Assembly: GCF_900143235.1 (NCBI RefSeq)
Contig: NZ_FRDF01000004.1
Coordinates: forward strand, 124,001 to 188,000
Length of the DNA: 64,000 nt
Source of the DNA: Erythrobacter sanguineus
GTDB lineage: Bacteria; Pseudomonadota; Alphaproteobacteria; Sphingomonadales; Sphingomonadaceae
Direction of reading: 5' to 3'
The position numbers and the translations under genes were made by a program. Positions 9,223-17,456 of the stretch are shown in pieces. Within the stretch, counting starts at the first letter, position 1. Every line of letters begins with the position of its first letter. The notes under the pieces are model-generated. The model did no database searches, was not told where the DNA came from, and saw only the letters and a program-made list of their open reading frames with translations.

Positions 9223-9665
9223 CAGGCCTCCCCTTCCTTCAGCAGGTTGTCACCCGACATGTAGACATAGACATGGTGGAACAACCGGTCCTTGAGGTAG
9301 AAACGGTTGCAGTTTTCGTAGCGCAGCTCGTCCCCGCCATTGGGGGTGATCAGCACGGTGAACTGGCTGCAGATCGCGTTGGTTTCAGGATCGGCGGTGT
9401 GGACGAAATTGCCGTGCCAGATGCTTTCGAAATCGGTGAACAGCTTGACGAACATGGCCCGGATCGCCTCACGGCCCTGATGCACGGTGTTGCTGGTGAC
9501 TTCGGTCAGCACCGCATCGGGGGTGAAGCAATCGAGCACCTTGTCGACATTCTTGTTGTCGACACCATCAAAATACCGCTTGGTGACGATATCGATATAG
9601 ACGGGGTACGGCAGCGGTGCCTGTCCGGCTCCGCCTTCGCTCCAGTTCTCTGCCCATTCGCTCAT
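9222..9665 (-). CDS. NTF2-fold / SnoaL-like small protein, paralogue B
   Basis: A 147-residue NTF2-fold protein with the pattern IVTKRYFDGVDNKNVDKVLDCFTPDAVL, a conserved HQGREAIRAMFVKLF helix and a C-terminal VYVYMSGDNLL strand shared with its neighbour. It overlaps both neighbours by one base (ATGA at each junction), so the racemase-like gene, this gene and paralogue A are almost certainly one transcript. A heteromeric enzyme made of the two paralogues is possible. The reaction is unknown; the fold alone allows hydration, isomerisation or binding roles. Confidence 0.85.
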   Translation of the reverse strand: MSEWAENWSEGGAGQAPLPYPVYIDIVTKRYFDGVDNKNVDKVLDCFTPDAVLTEVTSNTVHQGREAIRAMFVKLFTDFESIWHGNFVHTADPETNAICSQFTVLITPNGGDELRYENCNRFYLKDRLFHHVYVYMSGDNLLKEGEA

Positions 9666-10408
9666 CAGTACCAGCCCTTTCGGATATTGGCGTGCATCGG
9701 CACTTCGGGTGCGGGGAATGCCTTTTTCGAATGGGTCAGACCCAGTTCGATCAGCGTTTCGAGGCTCTTGTAGGCGACCTGTCCGGGATTGATCACCGGC
9801 ACCGGCAATTCGCTGGCGAGGTAGGCAGCGGACTGGTGCATCGTGGTCGAACCCAGCACGATCACATCGGCGCCATCTTCATCAATTGCGCGCAGGCTTT
9901 CCGCCTTCAGCTTGGCGAAGACGACCTCTTCCTTGCCTTCGAGCAGTTCGGTGACATCGGGGCGCGTGTTGATCGACCGCACCGAAGCGCAGCGATGATC
10001 CCAGCCGTGCTGGTTCAGCACTTTTTCGTAAAGCGGGAACCACTGCGGCCACATGGTGATGACGCTGAATTTCTTGCCCAGCATCATCGCTGCGGCAAAG
10101 CTCGCCTCGCCCGGCCCGACCACCGGGATATTGAGAGCTGAACGCAAGGGCCACAGCCCGCTGTCGCTGACCGTGTCGATCAGCACGCCAGCGTAACCTT
10201 CCTCCTCGGCGGTGATGCCGGCCTGGAACACTGTCCAGTCCATCAACAGCGTGTCGTGATAGGAATCGCCCAGCGCCGCGCCCCAGCGCACCGCTTCGAA
10301 CGTCGGCGCAAAGCCGGGACGGACGAAGGAATCGGGCAGCTGTTCGGCGCGATTGGCCACCCCAGCTTCATCCATCGCGATCGGAACGATGACCTTGATA
10401 CGGTTCAC
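9665..10408 (-). CDS. Asp/Glu/hydantoin racemase-fold protein without the two catalytic cysteines
   Basis: A 247-residue protein of the Asp/Glu/hydantoin racemase superfamily: N-terminal IKVIVPIAMDEAG, a central PVVGPGEASFAAAMMLG loop and C-terminal HSKKAFPAP. In canonical racemases a cysteine sits in each half, in ACFGDPGL and LGCAGM type motifs. Here the matching places read DTVSDSGL (Thr79) and LGSTTM (Ser187). The only cysteine is Cys140, outside both motifs. It is therefore unlikely to be a normal two-cysteine racemase or a maleate isomerase. The GTG start has a strong GGGGAG ribosome site. It is the first gene of the minus-strand operon, behind a promoter overlapped by a GntR-type palindrome. 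Confidence 0.88.
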   Translation of the reverse strand: MNRIKVIVPIAMDEAGVANRAEQLPDSFVRPGFAPTFEAVRWGAALGDSYHDTLLMDWTVFQAGITAEEEGYAGVLIDTVSDSGLWPLRSALNIPVVGPGEASFAAAMMLGKKFSVITMWPQWFPLYEKVLNQHGWDHRCASVRSINTRPDVTELLEGKEEVVFAKLKAESLRAIDEDGADVIVLGSTTMHQSAAYLASELPVPVINPGQVAYKSLETLIELGLTHSKKAFPAPEVPMHANIRKGWY

Positions 10409-10436
10409 GGCACTCCCCTGTTGCCATTTCCTGAAC

Positions 10437-10465
10437 TGTTATTGTATACAAAACGCCTACGTCAA
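10437..10465 (-). promoter_or_regulatory. Promoter of the racemase/NTF2/TonB operon with overlapping operator
   Basis: On the minus strand a TTGACG -35 box (10465-10460) stands 17 bp from an ATAACA -10 box (10442-10437). The palindrome TTGTATACAA (10442-10451) lies in the spacer next to the -10 box, where a bound repressor would block transcription. The same 10-mer occurs at 11335-11344. The sequence fits the TNGTNNNACNA pattern known for FCD-type GntR regulators, and the gntR gene begins 155 bp away. Confidence 0.65.
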
Positions 10466-10605
10466 GTGCTTTGCGCAAATCGGCCGACAGTGATTTGACG
10501 AGTGTGTTTTTGTCGCCGCAGGCCTTGCGGTGGAAGGCGGCTGACCGCAAGAAGGCGCAACATGGCGCCTTTCCGCCCCCCTCTCGCCGAACAGGTCACC
10601 TTCTT

Positions 10606-11277
10606 ATGAGCCGTGCATCCGATCAGGCCTACGCCAAGATTCGCGCGCATCTTTTGAGCGGCGCGGTGAAGGCGGGCGAACAGCTCACCGAAGACCAATT
10701 GGCGCAGATCACCGGGGTCAGCCGCACCCCGGTGCGCGAGGCGGTGCGGCGGCTGGAGGACGAGTTGCTGCTGGTGCGCAGCGAATCGAAACGGCTGTTC
10801 GTGGCCGACTGGAGCCGCAACGACATCGAAGAGATGTTTGCGCTGCGCCAGATGCTGGAATGTCACGCTGCCGAGCGCGCCGCTCACCGCCTCACACAGG
10901 CTCAGGTCGCCGAGCTGGAAGCGGTCAACCATGCGCTCAGGGCAGCGATCGAGCAGCCGGTGCCTGATGTCGCCCGCTTTCTCGAAGCGAATCGCCGTTT
11001 CCACGAGGCGATCATCGACGCCGCCCATTCGCCGCGGCTGGGGCAGTTGCTGGCGCGGCTGGTGGAGGCCCCGGTGGTGCTACGCACCGCGCGCAATTAC
11101 TCGCTCGAAGATCTGCGCCAGTCGGCCCGCGACCATGACGAACTGATCGCTGCCTTCGCTGCGCGCGATCCCGAATGGGCACGCGCGGTCATGGGAAGCC
11201 ACCTGCGCCGTGCGTTCCACACCTTTGCCAACACCGTCGGCCCGGCAACCGGGGACGAGGAAGCCGAAGCCGCGTGA
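10606..11277 (+). CDS. GntR family transcriptional regulator, FCD (FadR/VanR) type
   Basis: A 223-residue regulator. The N-terminal winged helix (about 1-70) has AYAKIRAHLLSGAVKAGEQL and the recognition segment ITGVSRTPVREAVRRLE. The C-terminal FCD domain is all-helical, with FHEAI, HDELIAAF and SHLRRAFHTF blocks that usually carry metal-binding Asp/His residues and a carboxylate ligand pocket. The start was set at the ATG of MSRASDQAYAK because the winged helix begins there. It sits between two operons whose first genes are both preceded by TTGTATACAA, so it is the natural candidate regulator of both and may be relieved by an organic acid from the pathway (inference). Confidence 0.93.
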   Translation: MSRASDQAYAKIRAHLLSGAVKAGEQLTEDQLAQITGVSRTPVREAVRRLEDELLLVRSESKRLFVADWSRNDIEEMFALRQMLECHAAERAAHRLTQAQVAELEAVNHALRAAIEQPVPDVARFLEANRRFHEAIIDAAHSPRLGQLLARLVEAPVVLRTARNYSLEDLRQSARDHDELIAAFAARDPEWARAVMGSHLRRAFHTFANTVGPATGDEEAEAA

Positions 11278-11334
11278 AAATTTCAGCCGGCACGTTGCTT
11301 CCAAAGCTGCCAACCTGATGCATCACGATTGCAA

Positions 11335-11344
11335 TTGTATACAA
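11335..11344. promoter_or_regulatory. Candidate GntR operator before the HMG-CoA lyase-like operon
   Basis: The perfect palindrome TTGTATACAA, within AATTGTATACAAATT, is 49 bp upstream of the lyase ATG. It is identical to the operator in front of the divergent minus-strand operon at 10442-10451, and it was not noticed elsewhere in the window. No convincing -35/-10 pair was found around it. Confidence 0.65.
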
Positions 11345-11392
11345 ATTGGGTAAGTCACGCCCCTGTCTCATTTCCAGAACAGGCGATTCACC

Positions 11393-12301
11393 ATGGGTCC
11401 CGAGAGTATCGAACTGGTCGAAGTCGGCCCGCGAGACGGGCTCCAGAACGAACCCGACATCATCGCGACCGACACCAAGCTGGCCCTGATCGGCCGGATG
11501 ATCGACTATGGTGCGCGGCGGCTGGAGGTGGCGAGCTTCGTTCATCCGCAGCGCGTCCCGCAGATGGCCGACGCCGAGGCTGTGATCGCCGCCCTGCCCG
11601 ATCGTGCCGACTGCACCTATATCGGCCTCGTCCTCAACAAACGCGGCGTGATGCGCGCGCTTGCCACCCGCGACGGCGGCGCGAGGGGTGTCGATCAGGT
11701 CGGCTGCGTGATCGTGGCGAGCGACACCTTCGGCCAGAAGAACCAGGGCCAGACCATCGCCGAAGGGCTGGCTGAAACCCGCGACATGCTGCGCTTCGCC
11801 CGCGCCGAGGGAATGCGTGCGCAGGTCACCATCAGCGCCGCTTTTGGCTGCCCCTTCGAAGGCGAGGTGAAGCACGATACCGTCCTCGCCATCGCCGAGG
11901 AACTGGCGATCGAGAACCCCGAGGAAATCGCGCTGGCCGATACCATCGGGGTCGGCACGCCGTTCGAGGCCGGGGAACTCTTCGCGAAGCTGGGCGAAGT
12001 GTTCAGCAGCCGGATACCCCTGCGCGCCCACTTTCACAACACGCGCGGCACCGGCATTGCCAATGCATGGGAGGCCTACAAGGCGGGCGTGCGGGTGTTC
12101 GACGCCTCGCTCGGCGGGCTGGGCGGCTGCCCCTTCGCCCCGCGCGCGACCGGCAACATAGCGACCGAGGACCTGACCTATATGATGGACCGTTCCGGGA
12201 TCGTTACAAACATCAATCTCGACGCCGCGATTGCGGCAAACAAGTGGTTTGCGGATGTGCTGGGGCGCGAATTGCCCTCAGCCGTCGCGCGTGCAGCATA
12301 A
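11393..12301 (+). CDS. Hydroxymethylglutaryl-CoA lyase family protein
   Basis: A 302-residue DRE-TIM barrel enzyme. It shows the N-terminal metal/acid motif EVGPRDGLQNE, the HFHNTRG metal histidines and the signature GGLGGCPFAPRATGN with the reactive Cys246. Characterised members cleave 3-hydroxy-3-methylglutaryl-CoA to acetyl-CoA and acetoacetate; relatives cleave other 3-hydroxy-3-alkyl acyl-CoA thioesters. It is the first gene of a five-gene plus-strand operon, with a 16-bp gap to hyuA. Its company (CoA-transferase, hydantoinase-type pair) suggests a late carbon-carbon cleavage step in a dedicated breakdown pathway, not leucine catabolism. This role is an inference. Confidence 0.9.
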   Translation: MGPESIELVEVGPRDGLQNEPDIIATDTKLALIGRMIDYGARRLEVASFVHPQRVPQMADAEAVIAALPDRADCTYIGLVLNKRGVMRALATRDGGARGVDQVGCVIVASDTFGQKNQGQTIAEGLAETRDMLRFARAEGMRAQVTISAAFGCPFEGEVKHDTVLAIAEELAIENPEEIALADTIGVGTPFEAGELFAKLGEVFSSRIPLRAHFHNTRGTGIANAWEAYKAGVRVFDASLGGLGGCPFAPRATGNIATEDLTYMMDRSGIVTNINLDAAIAANKWFADVLGRELPSAVARAA

Positions 12302-12317
12302 GACATAAGGAAGCGGC

Positions 12318-14375
12318 ATGACATACAGGCTGGGTGTGGATGTAGGCGGGACGTTTACCGACCTCTTGCTGTTCGACGAAGCGAGCGGGGCGTTCTGGCG
12401 GCACAAGACCCCTTCGACCCCGCACGACAGTTCCGAGGGCATCCTGACGGGCGTGAAGGCGATCATGGCGCAGGCCGGGATCACCGCGGAGGAAATCGCC
12501 TACTTCCTCCACGGCACCACGGTTGCCACCAATGCTGTTCTGGAAGGCAAGGGCGCGAAAGTCGGCCTGGTCACCACGCAGGGCTACCGCGACATCATGC
12601 AGATCGCGCGCAGCTTCGTCCCCGGCGGGCTGGCGGCGTGGATCGTGTGGCCCAAGCCGCAGCCGCTCGCCCGCCTGGAACATACGGTCGAAGTGCCGGG
12701 CCGCATGGACGCAGCCGGGCGCGAGGTCGCCCCGCTCGATGAAAACGCCGTGCGCGCCGCGCTGCGCAAGCTGAAGGGCGAGCGCGTCGAAGCCCTGACC
12801 GTCAGCCTGATGAACGCCTATCTCAACGGCGCGCACGAGGCCCGGATCGGCGCGATTGCGGCCGAGGAACTGCCGGGCATTCCGGTGTCGCTCAGCCATG
12901 AAGTCCTGCCCGAAATGCAGGAATACGAACGCACCCTTTCCACCGTGGCCAATGCTGCGGTGCGCCCGGTGGTTAGCAAATATGTCTCGAACCTGCGTGA
13001 TCGTCTGGCGACCGAGGGCTTCAAGGGCCGCCTGTCGCTGCTGCGTTCCGACGGCGGGTTGATGTCGAGCCAGAAGGCCGAGGAACACCCGGTCAACATC
13101 CTGATGTCCGGCCCGGCAGGCGGGGTGACCGGCGCGCTGTGGGTGGCGAAGAATGCGGGCTTTGAAAACATCCTGACGCTGGATGTTGGCGGCACTTCGA
13201 CTGACGTGGCGCTGATCCAGGGCCTTGAGCCGCGCCGCCAGCGCACCACCGAAGTCGGTCACCTGTCGGTGCGCGCTTCGGCATTGGACGTGAAGACCGT
13301 GGGCGCGGGCGGCGGGTCGATCGCGCACGTGCCGCAATTGACCGGCGCGCTGCGCGTTGGCCCGGAAAGCGCAGGTGCGGTGCCGGGGCCGGTGGCCTAT
13401 AACAAGGGCGGCACGCTGCCCACGGTGACGGACGCCAATGTCGTGCTCGGCTATCTGCCCGAAGACCTGCTCGGCGGCAGTTTCAAGCTGGATCGCGAGG
13501 GCGCCAAGGCGGCGGTGCAGACCATCGCCGATGCGCTCGGCGTCACGCTGATGGAGGCCGCGCGGGGGATCATCGACATCGTCAATGAAAACATGTTCGG
13601 CGCACTGCGAATGATCTCGGTGCAGCAGGGCTATGACCCGCGCGAATTTGCGCTAATGGGCTTTGGCGGCGCGGGGCCGCTGCATGTGAATGCCGTGGCG
13701 CGGCTTATGGGTTCCTGGCCCGCGATCTCGCCCGTCTCCCCCGGCGTGCTCTGCGCACTGGGCGATGCGACAACCCGGATGCGCACCGAAACGGCGCGCA
13801 GTTTCTCGCGCCTCGCCAAGGACACCAGCATTGCCGATCTGGTCGCGGTGCTGGATGACATGGCCGCCCAGACCCGCAGCGAATTGCTGGCCGATGGCAT
13901 CCCTGAAGAGCAGATCACGTCGCTGTTCGAAATCGACGTGCGTTATGCCGGACAGGCCTTTGAAGTGCCGCTGACCATCACGCAGGATATTCTCGAACAG
14001 GACGGGATCGAAGGCATCCTTGCCCGTTTCGATGAAGAGCATCTGCGATTGTTCACCTTCAACATGGATACGCCCCACGAAATCGTGAACCTGCGCGCAG
14101 TTGCTCAAGGGCAGGCGCCTGCCCTCCCCGCCGCGACCTTGCCCAAGGGTGACGGCGATCCTGCTGCCGCCAAGATCCGCGATCACACCGTATGGATCGA
14201 CGGTTCCGAGCGGCCCGCCGTGATCTACGACCGCGCCAAGCTGAAACAGGGCGACGTCATCGAAGGCCCAGCGATCATCACCGAAATGGATTCGACCACG
14301 CTGGTCGAACATGATTGCCGCGCCACGGTCGACGCGGTCGGCAACATCCTGATCAACCTCAAGACGAAGGGGTAA
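12318..14375 (+). CDS. Hydantoinase/oxoprolinase family protein, subunit A
   Basis: A 685-residue protein of the HyuA family. The N-terminus MTYRLGVDVGGTFTD is the first phosphate motif of the actin-like ATPase fold, and a second glycine-rich ATP motif (LDVGGTSTDVALI) appears near residue 294. Family members use ATP to open cyclic amides (5-oxoproline, N-methylhydantoin) or, as acetone/acetophenone carboxylase subunits, to activate ketones with bicarbonate. It is 4 bp from subunit B, so both are probably made together as a complex. Sequence does not decide between lactam hydrolase and carboxylase; no small zinc subunit of the acetone carboxylase type is present in the operon. Confidence 0.93.
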   Translation: MTYRLGVDVGGTFTDLLLFDEASGAFWRHKTPSTPHDSSEGILTGVKAIMAQAGITAEEIAYFLHGTTVATNAVLEGKGAKVGLVTTQGYRDIMQIARSFVPGGLAAWIVWPKPQPLARLEHTVEVPGRMDAAGREVAPLDENAVRAALRKLKGERVEALTVSLMNAYLNGAHEARIGAIAAEELPGIPVSLSHEVLPEMQEYERTLSTVANAAVRPVVSKYVSNLRDRLATEGFKGRLSLLRSDGGLMSSQKAEEHPVNILMSGPAGGVTGALWVAKNAGFENILTLDVGGTSTDVALIQGLEPRRQRTTEVGHLSVRASALDVKTVGAGGGSIAHVPQLTGALRVGPESAGAVPGPVAYNKGGTLPTVTDANVVLGYLPEDLLGGSFKLDREGAKAAVQTIADALGVTLMEAARGIIDIVNENMFGALRMISVQQGYDPREFALMGFGGAGPLHVNAVARLMGSWPAISPVSPGVLCALGDATTRMRTETARSFSRLAKDTSIADLVAVLDDMAAQTRSELLADGIPEEQITSLFEIDVRYAGQAFEVPLTITQDILEQDGIEGILARFDEEHLRLFTFNMDTPHEIVNLRAVAQGQAPALPAATLPKGDGDPAAAKIRDHTVWIDGSERPAVIYDRAKLKQGDVIEGPAIITEMDSTTLVEHDCRATVDAVGNILINLKTKG

Positions 14376-14379
14376 GACC

Positions 14380-16266
14380 ATGCCTGCCCGCATCATCGAA
14401 CCCAACACCACGCCCTTCCAGAAGGTCGCAATCGATCCGGTGACGCTCGACATCATCGAGAACGCGCTGCGCAACGCCCGCATCGAAATGGACGCGACGC
14501 TGGTGCGTACGGCCATGTCGCCCGGCATCCGCGAACAGGGCGACGCCTTCCCGCTGATCTCCGATCCCGCCGGCAAGATGATCGTCGGCCAGTTCGGCAG
14601 CTTCATCGACGGCTTCCTGATCAGCTATGACGGCACGATTGAGGATGGGGACATGATCTTCCTATCCGATCCCTATTCCTGCGCAGGCGCCATCAGCCAC
14701 TCGAACGATTGGCTGGTGATGCTGCCGGTGTTCAAGGATGGCCGGTTGATCGCCTACACCGCGATGTTCGGCCACCAGAGCGACATTGGTGGTTCGGTGC
14801 CCGGCTCGATGCCCATCGGCGCGTCCTCGATCTTCGAAGAGGGCGTGCGCATCCCGCCGGTGAAGATCTGGAAAAAGGGCGAATACAACGAAGACCTGAT
14901 GAAGCTGGTGATGCACCAGACGCGCAAACCCGACTGGTGTCAGGCTGACCTCAACGCCCTGATCGCAAGCTGCCGCGTTGCCGCACGCCGTGTGGTCGAA
15001 ATGGCTGAACGCTTCGGCGATGATGTTTACGTGTCCGCCACGCAGGAACTGCTCGCCCGCAACCACCGCGCGATGAAGTCGCTGCTGGCGATGGCCGTGG
15101 CGGAAGAACCGGTCAGTTTCGAAGATTACCTGTGCGATGATGGCAAGGGCTACGGCCCCTACAAGATCCGCTGCACCATGTGGCGCGATGGCGACCGCGT
15201 GATCCTCGATTTCGAAGGCACCGACCCGCAGTCGGCGGCCTCGATCAACTTTTTCCTCAATGAAAACATGTTCAAGATGTTCTTCGGCATCTACATGATC
15301 ATGGTCTTCGATCCGCAGATCCTGTTCAATGACGGGTTCTATGATCTCATCGAAGTGCGCATCCCGGAAGGCTCGCTGCTGAAGCCGCACTTCCCCGCTG
15401 CGCTGTCGGGCCGCACCCATGCGCTGGGCCGGATCTTCGACATTCTCGGCGGATTGCTCGGTCAGAAGACGCCGGAGTTTTTGAACGCCGCCGGTTTCTC
15501 CTCCAGCCCCCACCTGTTCTATTCCGGCTGGGACAACCGCGAGGACGGCACGCGCGACTGGTTCCAGCTGTTCCAGATCGGCTTTGGCGGCATTCCGGGC
15601 CGTCCGCTGGGCGACGGGCCGGACGGGCACTCGCTGTGGCCGGGCTTCACCAATGTGCCGAACGAATTCCTCGAACGCTATTTCCCCTTGCGGATCGAGC
15701 GTTACGCCACAGCGCCCGACAGCGGCGGCGCAGGGCTGCACCGGGGCGGCAACGGCATCCACATGACCTATCGCTTTCTGGCCGATGGCGAGATCGCGAT
15801 CCATGACGACCGCTGGTTCGTCCCGCCCTGGGGCGTCAATGGCGGCCATCCGGGCGCACGCGCGAAAAAGGTTCTCGAACGCGCCGATGGCACCACCGCA
15901 ATCGTCGGCAACAAGGTCGAGAACGTCAGCGTGAAGGCGGGCGATCTGCTCCACTTCGTCACCTGGGGCGGCGGCGGCTGGGGCGACCCGCTGGCGCGCG
16001 ATCCTGAGCTGGTGGGCCTCGAAATCCGGCAAGGGCTGGTCACGGCGGAAGGCGCGCGGGCCTATGGCGTTGTCGCTGATGCTGAAGGCGCGGTCGATGC
16101 CGCCGCAACCGAAGCCTTGCGCAGCGAAATGACTGCCAGCCGCGGCGAACTGCCGCTGTTCGATTACGGCCCCGGTATCGACACCCTGCGCGCCAACTGC
16201 CTCGCCGAAACCGGCCTGCCCGCCCCGATCCAGCCGGTCTGGAACCTGCGTGAGGCAGCGGAATGA
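14380..16266 (+). CDS. Hydantoinase/oxoprolinase family protein, subunit B
   Basis: A 628-residue HyuB-family protein. Typical stretches are DPVTLDIIENALRNARIEMDATLVRTAMSPGIRE at the N-terminus (residues about 20-55), SDPYSCAGAISHSNDW with metal-ligand candidates, and the glycine-rich end HFVTWGGGGWGDPLARDPELV. Subunit B carries the hydrolytic or carboxylating site in characterised relatives, while subunit A supplies ATP-dependent activation. It overlaps the CoA-transferase gene by 4 bp. Substrate is unknown: cyclic ureide, lactam or ketone are the family options. Confidence 0.93.
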   Translation: MPARIIEPNTTPFQKVAIDPVTLDIIENALRNARIEMDATLVRTAMSPGIREQGDAFPLISDPAGKMIVGQFGSFIDGFLISYDGTIEDGDMIFLSDPYSCAGAISHSNDWLVMLPVFKDGRLIAYTAMFGHQSDIGGSVPGSMPIGASSIFEEGVRIPPVKIWKKGEYNEDLMKLVMHQTRKPDWCQADLNALIASCRVAARRVVEMAERFGDDVYVSATQELLARNHRAMKSLLAMAVAEEPVSFEDYLCDDGKGYGPYKIRCTMWRDGDRVILDFEGTDPQSAASINFFLNENMFKMFFGIYMIMVFDPQILFNDGFYDLIEVRIPEGSLLKPHFPAALSGRTHALGRIFDILGGLLGQKTPEFLNAAGFSSSPHLFYSGWDNREDGTRDWFQLFQIGFGGIPGRPLGDGPDGHSLWPGFTNVPNEFLERYFPLRIERYATAPDSGGAGLHRGGNGIHMTYRFLADGEIAIHDDRWFVPPWGVNGGHPGARAKKVLERADGTTAIVGNKVENVSVKAGDLLHFVTWGGGGWGDPLARDPELVGLEIRQGLVTAEGARAYGVVADAEGAVDAAATEALRSEMTASRGELPLFDYGPGIDTLRANCLAETGLPAPIQPVWNLREAAE

Positions 16267-17456
16267 GCGCGCTTCAAGGCATCAAGGTCGTGGAAATGGG
16301 TCAGCTCCTTGCTGGCCCTTTCTGCGGGCAATTGCTCGGCGATATGGGCGCAGACGTGGTCAAGATCGAGCCGCCGGTGGTCAATGGTGTCGGGGGCGAT
16401 CCGATGCGCAACTGGGGTCAGGGCGACGAGAAGGTGCAGTGGGAAGTGATCGCCCGCAACAAGCGCTCGGTCACCTGCAACCTGCGCGTGCCCGAAGGTC
16501 AGGCGCTGGCCAAGCGGTTGATCGCCGAGGCCGACGTGCTGATCGAGAACTTCAAGCCCGGCACGCTCGAACGCTGGGGCCTCAGCCCGGCGGAATTGCA
16601 CGCCATCAACCCCGGCCTGATCATCGCCCGCATGTCGGGCTACGGACAGGACGGGCCGTATAGCGACCGCGCGGGCTTCGGCGGGATTGGCGAGGCGATG
16701 GGCGGCTGGCGCTATATCGTCGGCGAGCCCGACCGGCCCCCTTCCCGCATGGGCATTTCCATCGGCGATACGCTGTGCGCGACCTATGGTTGCATGGGCG
16801 TGCTCGCCGCGCTGCATCACCGCGAGAAGACCGGCGAGGGTCAGGTGGTCGATTCCGCGCTCTACGAGGCGGTGTTGCAGGTGATGGAGGGCCTCGTACC
16901 CGAATATGACCGCAACGGCGTGATCCGCGAGCGTTCCGGCTCGGTGCTGAAGGGCATCGCGCCCTCCAACGTCTACACCTGCTCCGACGGCAGCTACATG
17001 ATCGGCGGCAATGGCGATGCGATCTTTGCGCGGCTGGCGCAGGCGATGGGCCAGCCGGAACTGGCCACCGACGAACGCTACGCCACCCACATCGCGCGCG
17101 GCATCCATCAGGATGAACTGGACGCGCTGGTCAACGCCTGGACAGGCACGCTGACGGTGGACGAGGTCGATGCGCTGATGACCGAGTATTCGATCCCCGC
17201 AGGCCGAGTCTACCGCGCGCCCGATATGCTGGCCGATCCGCATTTTCAGGCGCGTGAGGCGATTATCGAGGTCGAAACGCAGCAGCGCGGGCGGATCAAG
17301 ATGCAGAACGCCTTCCCCAAGCTGTCCAAAACCCCCTCCACCATCCGCCGCCCCGCCCCCGCTGCGCCGGGGCAGGACAATGCCGAGGTCTATGCCGAAC
17401 GGCTGGGGCTGGACGCAGGCGAGCTGGCGCGGCTGGCTGAGGCGGGGATCATCTGA
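16263..17456 (+). CDS. CaiB/BaiF class III CoA-transferase
   Basis: A 397-residue class III CoA-transferase. The N-terminal Rossmann-like domain shows GIKVVEMGQLLAGPFCGQLLGDMGADVVKIE. The catalytic aspartate that forms the acyl anhydride is Asp197 in GQVVDSALYEAV. A GNGDAIFARL segment near residue 244 stands in the glycine loop region. The family moves CoA between carboxylic acids without ATP. The ATG overlaps the HyuB stop by 4 bp, and its own stop overlaps the next start by one base. In this operon it probably activates the acid released by the hydantoinase/carboxylase or amidohydrolase, feeding the lyase (inference). Confidence 0.93.
   Translation: MSALQGIKVVEMGQLLAGPFCGQLLGDMGADVVKIEPPVVNGVGGDPMRNWGQGDEKVQWEVIARNKRSVTCNLRVPEGQALAKRLIAEADVLIENFKPGTLERWGLSPAELHAINPGLIIARMSGYGQDGPYSDRAGFGGIGEAMGGWRYIVGEPDRPPSRMGISIGDTLCATYGCMGVLAALHHREKTGEGQVVDSALYEAVLQVMEGLVPEYDRNGVIRERSGSVLKGIAPSNVYTCSDGSYMIGGNGDAIFARLAQAMGQPELATDERYATHIARGIHQDELDALVNAWTGTLTVDEVDALMTEYSIPAGRVYRAPDMLADPHFQAREAIIEVETQQRGRIKMQNAFPKLSKTPSTIRRPAPAAPGQDNAEVYAERLGLDAGELARLAEAGII

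Noticed and set aside
9665..10408. Maleate isomerase (with the amidohydrolase as maleamate amidase)
   Set aside because: Maleate isomerases need the two motif cysteines, which are replaced by Thr and Ser here; the other nicotinate-pathway genes are absent.
14662..16032. Minus-strand frame opposite hyuB (similar shadows oppose atpA, atpD, lptD and others)
   Set aside because: No family motif and no ribosome site; the plus strand carries complete conserved proteins.
12318..16266. Acetone carboxylase
   Set aside because: The A and B subunits are distant homologues, but no gene for the small third subunit is in the operon; kept only as an alternative.
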